The translations under genes were made by a program, and so were the position numbers. DNA of 60,718 nt from Mesotaenium endlicherianum (taxonomy: Eukaryota > Streptophyta > Zygnematophyceae > Zygnematales > Mesotaeniaceae), in contig WELA01012911.1 of NCBI GenBank assembly GCA_009602735.1, positions 486,816 to 547,533 on the forward strand. The letters run 5' to 3'. Position 1 is the stretch's first letter. The number at the start of each line of letters is the position of its first letter. A model generated the notes under the pieces. That model saw only the letters and a list, made by a program, of their open reading frames with translations. It searched no databases and was not told where the DNA came from. Shown piece after piece: positions 10,800 to 21,554 of this stretch.

Positions 10800-11392
10800 C
10801 GATGGAGCTGCGATCTCGCAGGTGAGCTACCGCTGTCCAAGTGAGGTAACAAGTACATAATGATCATGATTAAGCATTTCTCTAAGTGGATAGAGGTTGT
10901 ATCTCTAATCGCTAAGGAAAGTTTGGGGACCGCGGAAGCGCTCATCAACGGAGTGATTGTACGTCATGGAGCTCCAGCAAAAGTGCTGGCAGACCAAGGG
11001 TCTGAGTTCCAAGGATCTTTTTAGAAACTCTTGGACAGATGCTTCATTGACCATCGCACTACGTCGAGAGATCACCCACAAGCAGATGGTCTAGCAGAAC
11101 GGATGGTGCAAACCATTTAGTCTGCTTTGCGCAAATTTTGCCTTGAGCTTGATAAGCGTGATTGGGATCTGGCCCTGCCATGGCTTGTTATGGGTTACAG
11201 GCTTAGCAAGCAAGCTGCTTTGGCGAATTACTTGCTTTATCAAATTCTGTTTGGCAGAACTACAGTTGTGCCCAGCAGCATCAAGCAGGACATTGAGGAG
11301 GTGAAAGACCTGGACAACCCTGATGAACTGCTAAAGGTCATGGTACGCCGCAAGGTGTTATTTGAGCACATGATGCCTGCTGCCCTGGACAA
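10800..11392 (+). pseudogene. G1 integrase catalytic core, truncated
   Basis: It continues the preceding frame and shows the D,D,E core: first Asp in CDLAGELP, second in LADQGSEFQGSF, Glu in DGLAERMVQT, then the conserved LPWLVMGYRLSKQAAL. Stops at 10842, 11022 and 11118 interrupt it. It stops being integrase at about 11392, where the B module of the D family abuts, so the C-terminal domain (chromodomain, PHD or other) of this lineage cannot be seen. Confidence 0.85.
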
Positions 11393-12401
11393 TGTCATGA
11401 TTTATTAAGTCGAGGTTGACGTACAAAACCAAGCTCTACGTGTGTGAACCATCAACCTAGGAAGATCAACTTTGCATAAACTTTACGAATCCATATGTTG
11501 ACCTTTTCTAGATTTCCAAGTCACCAAAGTGTAGCGCATTGAAGCATCTTCCGAATGGCACCGGTTTCGCGTCATTTGGTTAATTATCGAGCGAGATAGA
11601 CGCGATCTAGTCCGCACTCCTTTCGGCACCTAGCGGGATCACACCAAATGGCCAACTTGTGACTCAATGCACCCAAAGGTGACAATGTTGACTATTTGTG
11701 ACCCCAAGGACCCCTAGCTTTGTGCGCACAAGTCCGCGAGCCCTTTAGACTACATAAGTCTTGCATTTCCATAGTATAAGTGCATCATTGAGGCTATAAC
11801 TTGGTGACTGCATCACCTACCCCTAGAGGAAGCCTCCTCATGTTCCAGATTCACTTTTGAGGCGCTATCTAGGTAGAACTACCCAAGGTAAGCTCCACCA
11901 ATGAGAGACACTTAGCATATTTTACGTGCTTTGCTTTGATTGGTTTGAGTTATGCTTAGCCTATAGGAGTGCTAGTACATGCCTTGTACACATTAGTGGA
12001 CATAGGAGAGCCTCCTAAAGTGACTACATGCATTGGATCCGCCGCATACGACGCCGGGTTTCCAAGAGTATAAGTCCTAGAGATGTCCCTAGAGGAACAT
12101 CTTTTTAGAAGTCCCATTATGCCAATTGTAAGTCACAAAAATTACCAGTAAAGCTTACACTTTTATCTCTTGTGTTTTCAAGACCACTTAGTCTCTCTCT
12201 TGTGAAGAGCAAGTCTTGCTGGCTTCCAGTCACTAGAAGGACTTCACAAGTGATGAGCAAAGTCACAGCTTATACCCCCTGCCATAGGACTACTCTTGAA
12301 GATCATGATGTGCTTTCAGTGATCTTTTGGGCCAGACTTCATTAGTTGTTTTCCTACCAGAATACAGTCTTGAGGTGCTCACTCTGGAGAGTACACACTC
12401 C
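11393..12401 (+). repeat. B module (about 1.0 kb) of the D-family terminal region, 5' copy of D3
   Basis: The same sequence occurs at 29548-30557 and 43177-44174 on the minus strand and in part at 26527-26967. It starts TGTCATGATTTATT and ends GAGTACACACTCC, followed about 50 bases later by the gag ATG at 12454. No long ORF is supported. In the other copies B follows the short LTR-like module A; here A is missing and B abuts the truncated G1 integrase. B is either the long part of the LTR or the leader after a short LTR (see findings). Confidence 0.75.
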
Positions 12402-12453
12402 TTACTTCTAAGAAGATCTCTCTTTGCCTGCACGCAATTAGAATCTTTAGCGT

Positions 12454-13647
12454 ATGCCTACCCGTAGTGGGCGTGCTTACCAGCCTTACTACGAAGGAGT
12501 TAGTGGAGAAGACTCTGACTCCAATCTCAGTTTTGTCTCTGAACCCTCTGAAGGGGAGCAGCCGGCACTCGTGCTTTCTGTGATTGTCCTTGAGCCGTCT
12601 TCCCAATGGGCTCACCACAATTCCTGGTATCCCATGGCAGGTGACCACGAGGTCAAGGCTGACAGGTCCTCCCTCTTTCGTTTTAGCGACAGACCAGGAA
12701 CCTGTGAACTGGACGACACAATCTCAGAGTTCGAGGCTGAGCTCGTGACCGCGAGCCTTAAGACGCCCGCGCTCACTAAGCGTGACGTGTTCTATACGCT
12801 CATACGCTATCTCCTCTACGAGGCCCGTGACACATTCCGTGAGAAGGTTGTCGAGATCTACGCACGCACAGAGCCTGTGGTGGAACCCCCAGTGGAGACC
12901 CCCCTCGCTGATCCGGTCAAGGCCTTATGGGACGTCCTCAGGAAGGAGTTCCAGGCCGCGACCGAAGAGAAGGTGTACGAGCTGCACCACTTCTTCCGCC
13001 GCAAGAACGAGACGATCCGCATGATGTACCGCCGCTTGACGCACCTTTGCCGAGACGTTGGCACCGTCACTGACCGGGAGGCAGCGGAGATCTTCTTGCG
13101 CGCCGTAGAGCCACGTTTGAGGGAGCGAGCCATTGCTCCTCTCATCTACCACATCGGCTGCGACTACACGCTGGAGGACGCTTACCTCTCAGTTGAGAAG
13201 CAGAGCTTGGCCGCCGCACGGAGCAACATTAGCGACCGTGTAGGCCTCACATCCACGGGCGTAGGCCAGGAGCCTTCAGTGCTGCCATCCACGACGATGC
13301 GCCCAGTTCCGGCTTGCCAGCCCCAGCAGCAGCAGCAGCCCCAGCGCTCTCAGCTGTCCCAGCAGACCCAGCAGCGTGGGGCTCCGCGTGGCCGCACATC
13401 CATGGCCGCCACGACGAGCGACCCCTGTTGGTCTTGCGGGAAGACGGGCCACTCTCGCCAGAACTGCACTATTGCGCAGAATGGCAAGCCCGGTGACTGT
13501 ACCTACTGTGGCAAGGTCGGCCACTGCAAATCGAATGTCTGCAGAAGAAGCGCGACGTTGAGAACGGACGCGCTCGTAAAGGCCCTGCGCCCGCAGCAGG
13601 ACTTCGGGGCATGCATAACCCTCGCACGGGTGGACGCCCCTCGATGA
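12454..13647 (+). pseudogene. D3 gag with two CCHC zinc knuckles, frameshifted at its end
   Basis: The frame encodes 397 residues from the ATG at 12454 (MPTRSGRAY). A helical gag region at about residues 80-260 carries the usual FRRKNETIRMMYRRLTHL-type stretch. Knuckle 1 is perfect (CWSCGKTGHSRQNC, residues 325-338). Knuckle 2 (from residue 349) reads CX2CX4HX5C, because one extra base near 13535 shifts the frame; in the next frame a Cys follows at the correct HX4C spacing and the reading continues (CLQKKRDVENGRA). The last 34 or so residues to 13647 are therefore out of frame. Role: capsid and RNA packaging of the particle. Confidence 0.85.
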
Positions 13648-14459
13648 CGGCAGCCACGGCCACAATGGACGCCGCACTGACCCCTGGTGTTGATTACTAC
13701 AGTTTTGACGACGTCAGTGACGCCCTCGTTAAGGCCAATGCAGAGATTGCCTGACTCCGTGGTCTCGTTGTCGCTGACAGTTACGACGCGTGCGGAGCCC
13801 TCTTCGCACACGTTTCACCGTCCGACGCTCCAGCGCCGGCAGCTGGCGTCTGGGCAGCTCCTGCGCACAATCACAACGCTGACACGTGGCAGCCCTAGAG
13901 GCTGGCACCTGACGCTACAGGAGCGCTGCAGCCTCGCACGCGCTCGCCCCTCGACAGAGCTACGACGATCAGCGCCGCAGACGTCTGCGCAGACGGACCT
14001 GCCAGACCTGCGCACATTGCGCCGATATTCGTCAGCAGCCGTTCCCCTCATCTTGTCCAGCTGCCAGGTGGCATGTTGCAGGCTCACTCGGCCTCGCCAT
14101 CCTGCGTTGTAAACGTTGCAGCTCCCGACGCGCCCCTCGACGGTCCGGCACACACGCCAGCACAGCCGCAGGCTCCAGCAGCCCCTCTGGTCTATGCCGC
14201 CCTGCTGACGCCACCAGTGCTGCCGGCAGTCTGCGCATCGATAGCTGTCGCGATAAGGCGCGCTCGCCAGCTGAGTGGCACGTCTGCAGCACACACGGCT
14301 GCCGCGCCCGTTGCCGTTTGCGTCGCCAGTCCGTGCGCAGATCTGCGCACCAGCCGGCAACGCCAGTATGATCTCCCCCTGTTGGCTGCTGCAAGCAGCA
14401 GGGTCCAGCAGGCGTCGACACTTGCCGCGTGTCCGGCAGGCCAGGCCGCTCCTGTTGGT

Positions 14460-15353
14460 AGCCATGCGCACACTTGCACTCTCACGCGTTTGCTCACATT
14501 GCACACGGCGGCGTGAGGCTTGCCGGGCAGCCAGCTACAAGATCGCGGCTCGGCAGCCACAGCAGCAGCTGCGCACACCAGCTGCGCACACGTCCTTCCA
14601 CGTGGCGCGCGCACGCAGCCCGGCACGGCCCGCGCAGATCCAGCGGCCGCGATCGCCATTCCCAGTCAAGGGGAGGCATCCCTGATTGCGTTGTGCGGCC
14701 ATATTGCCGGGCGAAGTGCCAATGGCACGCTCACGGCTGCGCAAAGCCAGGGCTTAAACCCTGGCTGCGAACAGAATCCCCGCGCCGACGCAATTCGCGT
14801 TAGGGGGCTTCGGCGTACGCACGCACCGGGGGGAGGGCGTCGCGAGCGGCATCCGAGGCAGCTGATACCGACCTGGATGTTGGATTGGACACCAGCCCCC
14901 GCAACCCAAGGAGCGATTGGGAGGCGCCATTTGGCAGCCCCCCAGCAACCGCACCCGCGCCAGTCTTGGCAGCCGCGCCAACGGCCGTCGTACCTGACGC
15001 GTGCGCGGCTAGCGAGACCTCGCCTAGTGGCAGCTACACACCCGCGCATGCTTGCACACGTCCACACACCGCATTGCGAGGCTTGCTCAGTTGCCAGCCA
15101 CCCAAACACCTCACAGCAGCCACGTCAGCAGCTGCGTATAGCAGCTGCGCACACGTGCTGCCATTTGGCACGTGCACGCAGTCCGGCCCAGCAAGCGCAA
15201 ATCTGGCAGCCGCGACTGTCATCCCGAGCCAGGGGGCGACATCTCCGATCGCGCTGTGCCGTTGCATCTCTGTTTGGAGCTGCAACGGCACGCACACAGG
15301 TGCGCACAGCCAGGGCTTAAACCCTAGTTGCGCACAAAAACCTTGGGCCTGTG
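14460..15353 (+). repeat. Imperfect tandem duplication, period 563 bp
   Basis: About 330 bases at 14460-14790 recur at about 15023-15353. Anchors are AGCTGCGCACACG at 14580 and 15143 and GGCTTAAACC at 14751 and 15314, both 563 bases apart. The copies have drifted considerably, so the duplication is old. Confidence 0.6.
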
Positions 15354-16696
15354 CGATAAGCGTGGCGAGGGTCCCGGCGAGCGCGCGCGCTACCTGGAGG
15401 GCGCCACGTGCCTTGCTTGGGGCAGCTGATACCAACACCGGCCCCGCTCGGGCGACGCAACCTGGCAGGCCCAAAGGCATTCCCAAAGCGCCACTTGTCA
15501 GCCTGCCAGTAGCCAAGCCTGCGCGAGCTCCGACGTTCGCGCCAGCAGCAAAGGCGCCTACGCCCAAAGCTGCGCTGGCATCCGCAGCCGCTCCGGCGGC
15601 GGCGCCAGCGTTTGCCGAGGCACCAGCTGCAGGAGGACCAGAGCCGGCGCCGAGCGCGCCAGCGCCAGGTGTCCCAGCGCCAGGTGCGCCCGCGCTAGGA
15701 GCACCAGCGCCAAGTACGCCAGCGCCAGGTGTGCCAGCCGCTCTTTGGCCAACTGTCCCCGCGGCTGTGCCTGCTGCTACAGCCGCGTGCGGCCCCATTC
15801 TGGCCTGCTGCGCACGCACAGTGCCACTTGGAGGCCGCACAGCAGACGGCAGCGCACGGCGCAAGCACGCTTTGGTGGCAGCCAAACGCCCAGCAGTGGC
15901 ACAGAAGCGCGCCGGGCCAGATCAGGGGCGTTGCACGGAGGAGGCGCCGCGTCTGCCCCGCTCGTTCCGCGTGCTGGACACGCCAGCAGCGCCAGCGGCC
16001 TTCGCGCCTCACGCGATGTCCTCGTCGATGACCACGGTGCAGCTCAACGCCGAGGTCATCTCGCTGGCGCTTCACCGCATGCCCGCGGTCTCCTTTGCGG
16101 AGCTCGGCGTGTCAATGGAGGCCAGTCGGCAGGCAACCCAGTTATTGCTCCAATCGTGCAGGGACAGCCAGCGCGCCGCTGACGGCAGGCCAGCGTCAAA
16201 CGCGGCAGCCGCGGTGCTCTCCGCGCCCGCGCGACCTGCGCATGAGCGCAAGATGATCAGCACGCCTGACGCTGCGTTTTTGGATGATTTGCAGGGCATC
16301 GTGCTGGTCAACACGCAGGCCCCGCAGCGCATCATGTTTGACACTAACGCCCCGCCCATCCTCATCAGCCTGCGCTACTTTTGTCAGCTGGGCCTCTCGT
16401 CAGCCAACCTAGAGGATTTGCCGACGCGGATCAACACCGCGGCCGGCACGTCCGAGACCGTCACTGGGCGCACGCGGCTGGCCCTTCGCTTCACCTTTTG
16501 GCCCGGCACTCAGGGTGAGACGACCATCTACCAGCACGCGTTGGTCACTCGCTCTGAGACCTTCGACGTGCTCCTTGGCCAGGACGTTCTCTTTCCTATT
16601 GGAGCCGCAGTGGATAACTGGGTGGAGCGCGTCTTCTATGACCTGACTGGCAGTCAAGAGGGACCCGCACTGCATGCGTGCCACTTGACATTGTAG
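14885..16696 (+). CDS. D3 protease region, copy 1
   Basis: This open frame of about 603 codons has an Ala/Pro-rich first half and a retropepsin-like domain near its C-terminus. The active-site motif reads DTNA (Asp codon 16340-16342) where D2 has DTGA, so the essential Gly is Asn and the enzyme is probably inactive. The downstream VLLGQDVLFPIGAAVDNW segment is conserved in all D copies. The frame ends at TAG 16694-16696, while D1 and D2 continue into DIVDRRPAVSALYGFMGL. The first codon given is arbitrary, since this was part of a polyprotein. Confidence 0.75.
   Translation: MDTSPRNPRSDWEAPFGSPPATAPAPVLAAAPTAVVPDACAASETSPSGSYTPAHACTRPHTALRGLLSCQPPKHLTAATSAAAYSSCAHVLPFGTCTQSGPASANLAAATVIPSQGATSPIALCRCISVWSCNGTHTGAHSQGLNPSCAQKPWACAISVARVPASARATWRAPRALLGAADTNTGPARATQPGRPKGIPKAPLVSLPVAKPARAPTFAPAAKAPTPKAALASAAAPAAAPAFAEAPAAGGPEPAPSAPAPGVPAPGAPALGAPAPSTPAPGVPAALWPTVPAAVPAATAACGPILACCARTVPLGGRTADGSARRKHALVAAKRPAVAQKRAGPDQGRCTEEAPRLPRSFRVLDTPAAPAAFAPHAMSSSMTTVQLNAEVISLALHRMPAVSFAELGVSMEASRQATQLLLQSCRDSQRAADGRPASNAAAAVLSAPARPAHERKMISTPDAAFLDDLQGIVLVNTQAPQRIMFDTNAPPILISLRYFCQLGLSSANLEDLPTRINTAAGTSETVTGRTRLALRFTFWPGTQGETTIYQHALVTRSETFDVLLGQDVLFPIGAAVDNWVERVFYDLTGSQEGPALHACHLTL
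15640..15750 (+). repeat. Short tandem repeat encoding Pro-Ala-Pro-Gly units
   Basis: Repeated GCGCCAGGTG-like units encode APGVPAPGAPALGAPAP-type peptides, a flexible Pro/Ala linker just upstream of the protease. Confidence 0.6.
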
Positions 16697-18261
16697 ATCG
16701 TCGCTCAGCTGAGTCCGCCCTCTACGACTTCATGGCGCTGGACGACGGTTGGTCCGTGGTTCAGACCAATAAGGGGGGCGCCGAGGATGACGAGGTCTCC
16801 GTCGACGCCGACTTACTGGAGACGCAGGAGGAGGATCCCGAGCTGTCTGGTGCCGAGCTCCACCTCACGCCCCAGGAACGGGCTGACGCTTTGGCGGCAC
16901 AAGCCAAGGAGACAGTGTGGATCTAAGCCGCGCATAACGCCATGATGCGTCAGATGGTGGCAGACGCCGTTGAGGCACACGCCATTGCCACGGCTGCCCT
17001 TACTGCTGCAGCGCACGCTCAAGACGCAGCGACAGCCGCAGCAGCCATACCTAGGCCACAGCCTCCTGCGACGAGCGGACCCTCCTTGAGATCACACGTC
17101 CGCGTACGGCATGACTTGCTTGTGGGGGTCGCCATACAGTACCGCATGGGCTCCCGGTCGCCCTCACCCGCACCGTCGCACAAGACAGGCGACTTGTGGC
17201 CACGCACTACCACGTTTGAGGATGAGGCCATGAGGCAGGCAGCGTTCCCAGGCAGGTCCGACGACGCGTCATTGAGCAGCGAGGAGGAGGAGTGGCAGGA
17301 GTGGTCCCAGGAGGACGCGGAGGAGCTCGCAGCCCAGCCGTTGGCAGAGCCACCGCCGCCCACGCCTACAGCTCGCGTCCGACGCCAGCCTACAGGGCCT
17401 CCCGGCTTCAGCTCTCTCTCACACGAGACCACGGCCGGTCCCCGTTGAGCCCATCCATGCGCCGGCGGGCCTAGTCGCCCGATACAGCACGACTGTTCGA
17501 CCAGCAACAAGTGCCGTGACGTCACGCACTTGTTTGCTGGCAACAGCTTGGGCACAGGCTGGCTAAGTCGCGCCTCCGCCAGCACCGCCTCCACGGCTCC
17601 ATTCTCCGCCATCGACCCGCAAGCCGGACGTGCGAAGCAGACCGTGGCCAGGTCCAGCATCCTCGGTCCTCGGCGTACAGGTCCTTCCCCCTATGCCGGG
17701 CCAGCTCTACGCTTTCCACACCGCACTATGCCACAAGACCGGCGCGCACGCGAGGTCACTCCGATCCGCGAGCATACCAGGGATGCCCGCGCGGTCACGC
17801 CTCTGCGCGACACTCCGAGGGACGCACGGGAGGTCACTCCTCTTCGCGAGGAGGGAGAGGTCACTCCTTTGCGCGAGACGCGCCCGCGCTCAATCATACC
17901 GCCGTATGACGGTCCGCGCGATCTCCGTACCCGCGAGCATGACGCACAGTCTTCCTCCACCATCGCAGCCCACGCATTATACCAGACGCCGCCTGGCGGG
18001 CCTGTCGCCGTCCCGCGCAACCACATAGCCGGCAACGGGCCGTCTGGGTCACCTCCTCATAAGGTGGCCCGCACCGCTGCGCGCCCCCGCGACCGTCATC
18101 CTCATACGCACGCCACACGCGCAGGGCTCGTACAGCGCAGCCAGCGGGAGCGCGTCCGGCTCGCATCTCTTTCTCCGCTGCGCCCGCGAGTCCAACTTGC
18201 CCCACGTCAGCTCGTCCGTCCTTGACAGGCGGCACATTGGGACGAGCGCTCCGTCTGCACA
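16697..18261 (+). pseudogene. D3 protease-to-DNMT linker, copy 1
   Basis: Reading continues in fragments: an acidic piece (DADLLETQEEDPELSGAELHLTPQE, about 16801-16876) ending at TAA 16924-16926, then about 168 residues from 16942, then about 231 residues (17530-18225) with the repeated (E)VTPLRE and TPPYD-type motifs described for D2. No enzymatic domain is recognised. The same three blocks in the same order occur in D1 and D2, which shows this was translated sequence in the ancestor. Confidence 0.6.
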
Positions 18262-19043
18262 GTGCCCATCCAGGCAAATCTTTGCGAGTGTCAGCGTTTG
18301 TACTTTGATCAGCATCCCCAGCTGCCCCAGCGCACCGCCACAGAGCAGCTGGCCCACGCCGCTTCACACCACGCCAACTACAGGACAAGGGACCGGTGGC
18401 AGCTGCAGTGCGTGTGCGACGCGCAGGCTATGGCCCGCCCAATGCCCAGGGAGGCATTGCAGGACGCGCGTGCGCGCTGGCGCACTTATCAAGCGCATTC
18501 TCGCACGGCTCGCCCGCAGCCGCTGCTCGAGCGTATTCCTCGGCTTACTCGCCACTACGCAGAGCTTGCGGTGGCGGCCCTCCGCATGGCACCCCATCAG
18601 CACAGTCTACTGCGCTCCTACCCACCGCCAGCGCAGGCCGGCAATCCCGCCTTGGGCTGTCGCCCCCTTCCTACGTCTATCTACACCGCACAACTCGACG
18701 AGCGTCCCGGCGGCATTGTCCTTGTCGAGCTCTTTGCCGGCATTGCGACAGGGTTGTTGGCCACCCTGCAGGCTGGCATCCCCGTACGTCAATAGGACAT
18801 CTACGTGGACCCCGATGGCGAGGCGCAGCAGGTCGCCCGCAGGCAGATGGCCTTATGCCACGAGCGTTTCCCAGACCTCTTCCCTGAGCATGTCTTCTAC
18901 CGCGCCCAGACTGACTGACCCATGGACATCCGCGACATTACAACCGAGCACATCACGCGCCTCGGGCCCATCGACCTCATCGTTGCTGGCTGGGAGTGCC
19001 AGGGCTTCTCCATTGCGGGACGGGGCGGCGCGCTCGGTGACTC
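18262..19043 (+). pseudogene. D3 DNMT, copy 1, cut off at the N
   Basis: It contains the conserved N-terminal helper region, motif I (LFAGIATGLL) and motif IV (GWECQGFS), with stops at 18793-18795 (TAG) and 18916-18918 (TGA), and ends at the N at 19044 before motif VI. It is identical to the start of copy 2 as far as I can read. Confidence 0.8.
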
Positions 19044-19044
19044 N
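19044..19044. other. Single N at an assembly join
   Basis: It lies exactly at the boundary between the two copies of the 3.29-kb block. The real gap or overlap length is unknown. Confidence 0.95.
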
Positions 19045-19989
19045 ACTGTACCAGCGGCTGCGCCTGCTGCTGCAGCCGCGTGCGGCCCCATTCTGGCCTG
19101 CTGCGCACGCACAGTGCCACTTGGAGGCTGCACAGCAGACGGCAACGAACGGCGCAAGCACGCTTTAGTAACAGTCGGACGCCCAACGGTGGCGCAGAAG
19201 CGCGCCGGGCCAGATCAAGGGCGTCGCACGAAGGAGGCGCCGTGTCTACCCCGCTCGTTCCGCGTGCTGGACATCCTAGCAGCGCCAGCGGCCTTCGCGC
19301 CTCACGCGATGTCCTCGCCAATGACCACGGTGCAGCTCAGCGTTGAGGTCATCTCGCTGGCGCTTCACCGCATGCCCGCGGTCTCCTTTGCGGAGCTCGG
19401 CGTGTCAATGGAGGCCACTCGGCAGGCAACCCAGTTACTGCTCCAGTTGCGCAGGGCCAGCCAGCGCGCCGCTGACGGCAGGCCAGCGTCAAACGCGGCA
19501 GCCGCGGTGCTCTCCGCGCCCGCGCGACCTGCGCATGAGCGCAAGATGATCAGCACGCCTGACGCTGCGTTTTTGGATGATTTGCAGGGCATCGTGCTGG
19601 TCAACACGCAGGCCCCGCAGCGCATCATGTTTGACACTAACGCCCCGCCCATCCTCATCAGCCTGCGCTACTTTTGTCAGCTGGGCCTCTCGTCAGCCAA
19701 CCTAGAGGATTTGCCGACGCGGATCAACACCGCGGCCGGCACGTCCGAGACCGTCACTGGGCGCACGCGGCTGGCCCTTCGCTTCACCTTTTGGCCCGGC
19801 ACTCAGGGTGAGACGACCATCTACCAGCACGCGTTGGTCACTCGCTCTGAGACCTTCGACGTGCTCCTTGGCCAGGACGTTCTCTTTCCTATTGGAGCCG
19901 CAGTGGATAACTGGGTGGAGCGCGTCTTCTATGACCTGACTGGCAGTCAAGAGGGACCCGCACTGCATGCGTGCCACTTGACATTGTAG
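19045..19989 (+). CDS. D3 protease region, copy 2
   Basis: Same protein as at 15752-16696, with the DTNA variant at the active site (Asp codon 19633-19635) and the same TAG end. A few substitutions in the first 130 codons separate it from copy 1. An open frame running from 18922 through the N into this region is an artefact of the join. Confidence 0.7.
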   Translation, partial: TVPAAAPAAAAACGPILACCARTVPLGGCTADGNERRKHALVTVGRPTVAQKRAGPDQGRRTKEAPCLPRSFRVLDILAAPAAFAPHAMSSPMTTVQLSVEVISLALHRMPAVSFAELGVSMEATRQATQLLLQLRRASQRAADGRPASNAAAAVLSAPARPAHERKMISTPDAAFLDDLQGIVLVNTQAPQRIMFDTNAPPILISLRYFCQLGLSSANLEDLPTRINTAAGTSETVTGRTRLALRFTFWPGTQGETTIYQHALVTRSETFDVLLGQDVLFPIGAAVDNWVERVFYDLTGSQEGPALHACHLTL

Positions 19990-21554
19990 ATCGTCGCTCA
20001 GCTGAGTCCGCCCTCTACGACTTCATGGCGCTGGACGACGGTTGGTCCGTGGTTCAGACCAATAAGGGGGGCGCCGAGGATGACGAGGTCTCCGTCGACG
20101 CCGACTTACTGGAGACGCAGGAGGAGGATCCCGAGCTGTCTGGTGCCGAGCTCCACCTCACGCCCCAGGAACGGGCTGACGCTTTGGCGGCACAAGCCAA
20201 GGAGACAGTGTGGATCTAAGCCGCGCATAACGCCATGATGCGTCAGATGGTGGCAGACGCCGTTGAGGCACACGCCATTGCCACGGCTGCCCTTACTGCT
20301 GCAGCGCACGCTCAAGACGCAGCGACAGCCGCAGCAGCCATACCTAGGCCACAGCCTCCTGCGACGAGCGGACCCTCCTTGAGATCACACGTCCGCGTAC
20401 GGCATGACTTGCTTGTGGGGGTCGCCATACAGTACCGCATGGGCTCCCGGTCGCCCTCACCCGCACCGTCGCACAAGACAGGCGACTTGTGGCCACGCAC
20501 TACCACGTTTGAGGATGAGGCCATGAGGCAGGCAGCGTTCCCAGGCAGGTCCGACGACGCGTCATTGAGCAGCGAGGAGGAGGAGTGGCAGGAGTGGTCC
20601 CAGGAGGACGCGGAGGAGCTCGCAGCCCAGCCGTTGGCAGAGCCACCGCCGCCCACGCCTACAGCTCGCGTCCGACGCCAGCCTACAGGGCCTCCCGGCT
20701 TCAGCTCTCTCTCACACGAGACCACGGCCGGTCCCCGTTGAGCCCATCCATGCGCCGGCGGGCCTAGTCGCCCGATACAGCACGACTGTTCGACCAGCAA
20801 CAAGTGCCGTGACGTCACGCACTTGTTTGCTGGCAACAGCTTGGGCACAGGCTGGCTAAGTCGCGCCTCCGCCAGCACCGCCTCCACGGCTCCATTCTCC
20901 GCCATCGACCCGCAAGCCGGACGTGCGAAGCAGACCGTGGCCAGGTCCAGCATCCTCGGTCCTCGGCGTACAGGTCCTTCCCCCTATGCCGGGCCAGCTC
21001 TACGCTTTCCACACCGCACTATGCCACAAGACCGGCGCGCACGCGAGGTCACTCCGATCCGCGAGCATACCAGGGATGCCCGCGCGGTCACGCCTCTGCG
21101 CGACACTCCGAGGGACGCACGGGAGGTCACTCCTCTTCGCGAGGAGGGAGAGGTCACTCCTTTGCGCGAGACGCGCCCGCGCTCAATCATACCGCCGTAT
21201 GACGGTCCGCGCGATCTCCGTACCCGCGAGCATGACGCACAGTCTTCCTCCACCATCGCAGCCCACGCATTATACCAGACGCCGCCTGGCGGGCCTGTCG
21301 CCGTCCCGCGCAACCACATAGCCGGCAACGGGCCGTCTGGGTCACCTCCTCATAAGGTGGCCCGCACCGCTGCGCGCCCCCGCGACCGTCATCCTCATAC
21401 GCACGCCACACGCGCAGGGCTCGTACAGCGCAGCCAGCGGGAGCGCGTCCGGCTCGCATCTCTTTCTCCGCTGCGCCCGCGAGTCCAACTTGCCCCACGT
21501 CAGCTCGTCCGTCCTTGACAGGCGGCACATTGGGACGAGCGCTCCGTCTGCACA
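19990..21554 (+). pseudogene. D3 protease-to-DNMT linker, copy 2
   Basis: It repeats the content of 16697-18261: acidic segment, a 168-residue open block (20235-20741) and a 231-residue block (20823-21518) with TPLRE and PPYD repeats. It leads into the DNMT in the next feature. Confidence 0.6.

Larger units (their letters stand above)
2452..11392 (+). mobile_element. Ty3/gypsy retrotransposon G1 with pol-encoded DNA methyltransferase
   Basis: The order is leader, gag with two CCHC knuckles, retropepsin, C5 DNA methyltransferase, linker, RT, RNase H, integrase. From the protease onward almost everything lies in one reading frame, from about 4281 to 11408, interrupted by isolated stop codons (4446, 5718, 7425, 7554, 8808, 10797, 10842, 11022, 11118) and by two frameshifts inside the methyltransferase. 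The ancestor was therefore a single large polyprotein. The 3' end is cut at 11392, where sequence identical to the D-family B module begins, so the integrase C-terminus, polypurine tract and 3' LTR are missing. The left limit given is where similarity with G2 starts; the true 5' LTR was not identified. Confidence 0.85.
13537..15751 (+). pseudogene. D3 Ala/Pro/His-rich segment between gag and protease
   Basis: After the frameshift in knuckle 2 the reading continues in another frame with a conserved-looking PGVDYYSFDDVSDALVKA stretch, broken by TGA at 13752-13754 and TAG at 13896-13898, and then into very Ala/Pro-rich, low-complexity sequence with an internal 563-base imperfect repeat and a Pro/Ala repeat near 15640-15750. 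No domain is recognised. High GC gives long open frames on both strands here, most of which mean nothing. The intact counterpart in D1 and D2 is not present, because both are truncated within the protease-proximal region. Confidence 0.45.

Noticed and set aside
15034..15885. 283-codon minus-strand frame opposite the D3 Ala/Pro-rich region
   Set aside because: Antisense reading of GC-rich repeats, Ala/Gly-rich in composition with no domain, while the plus strand is continuous with the protease.
18922..19989. Open frame running from DNMT motif IV into a protease
   Set aside because: It crosses the N at 19044 and is a product of the contig join, not a fusion protein.
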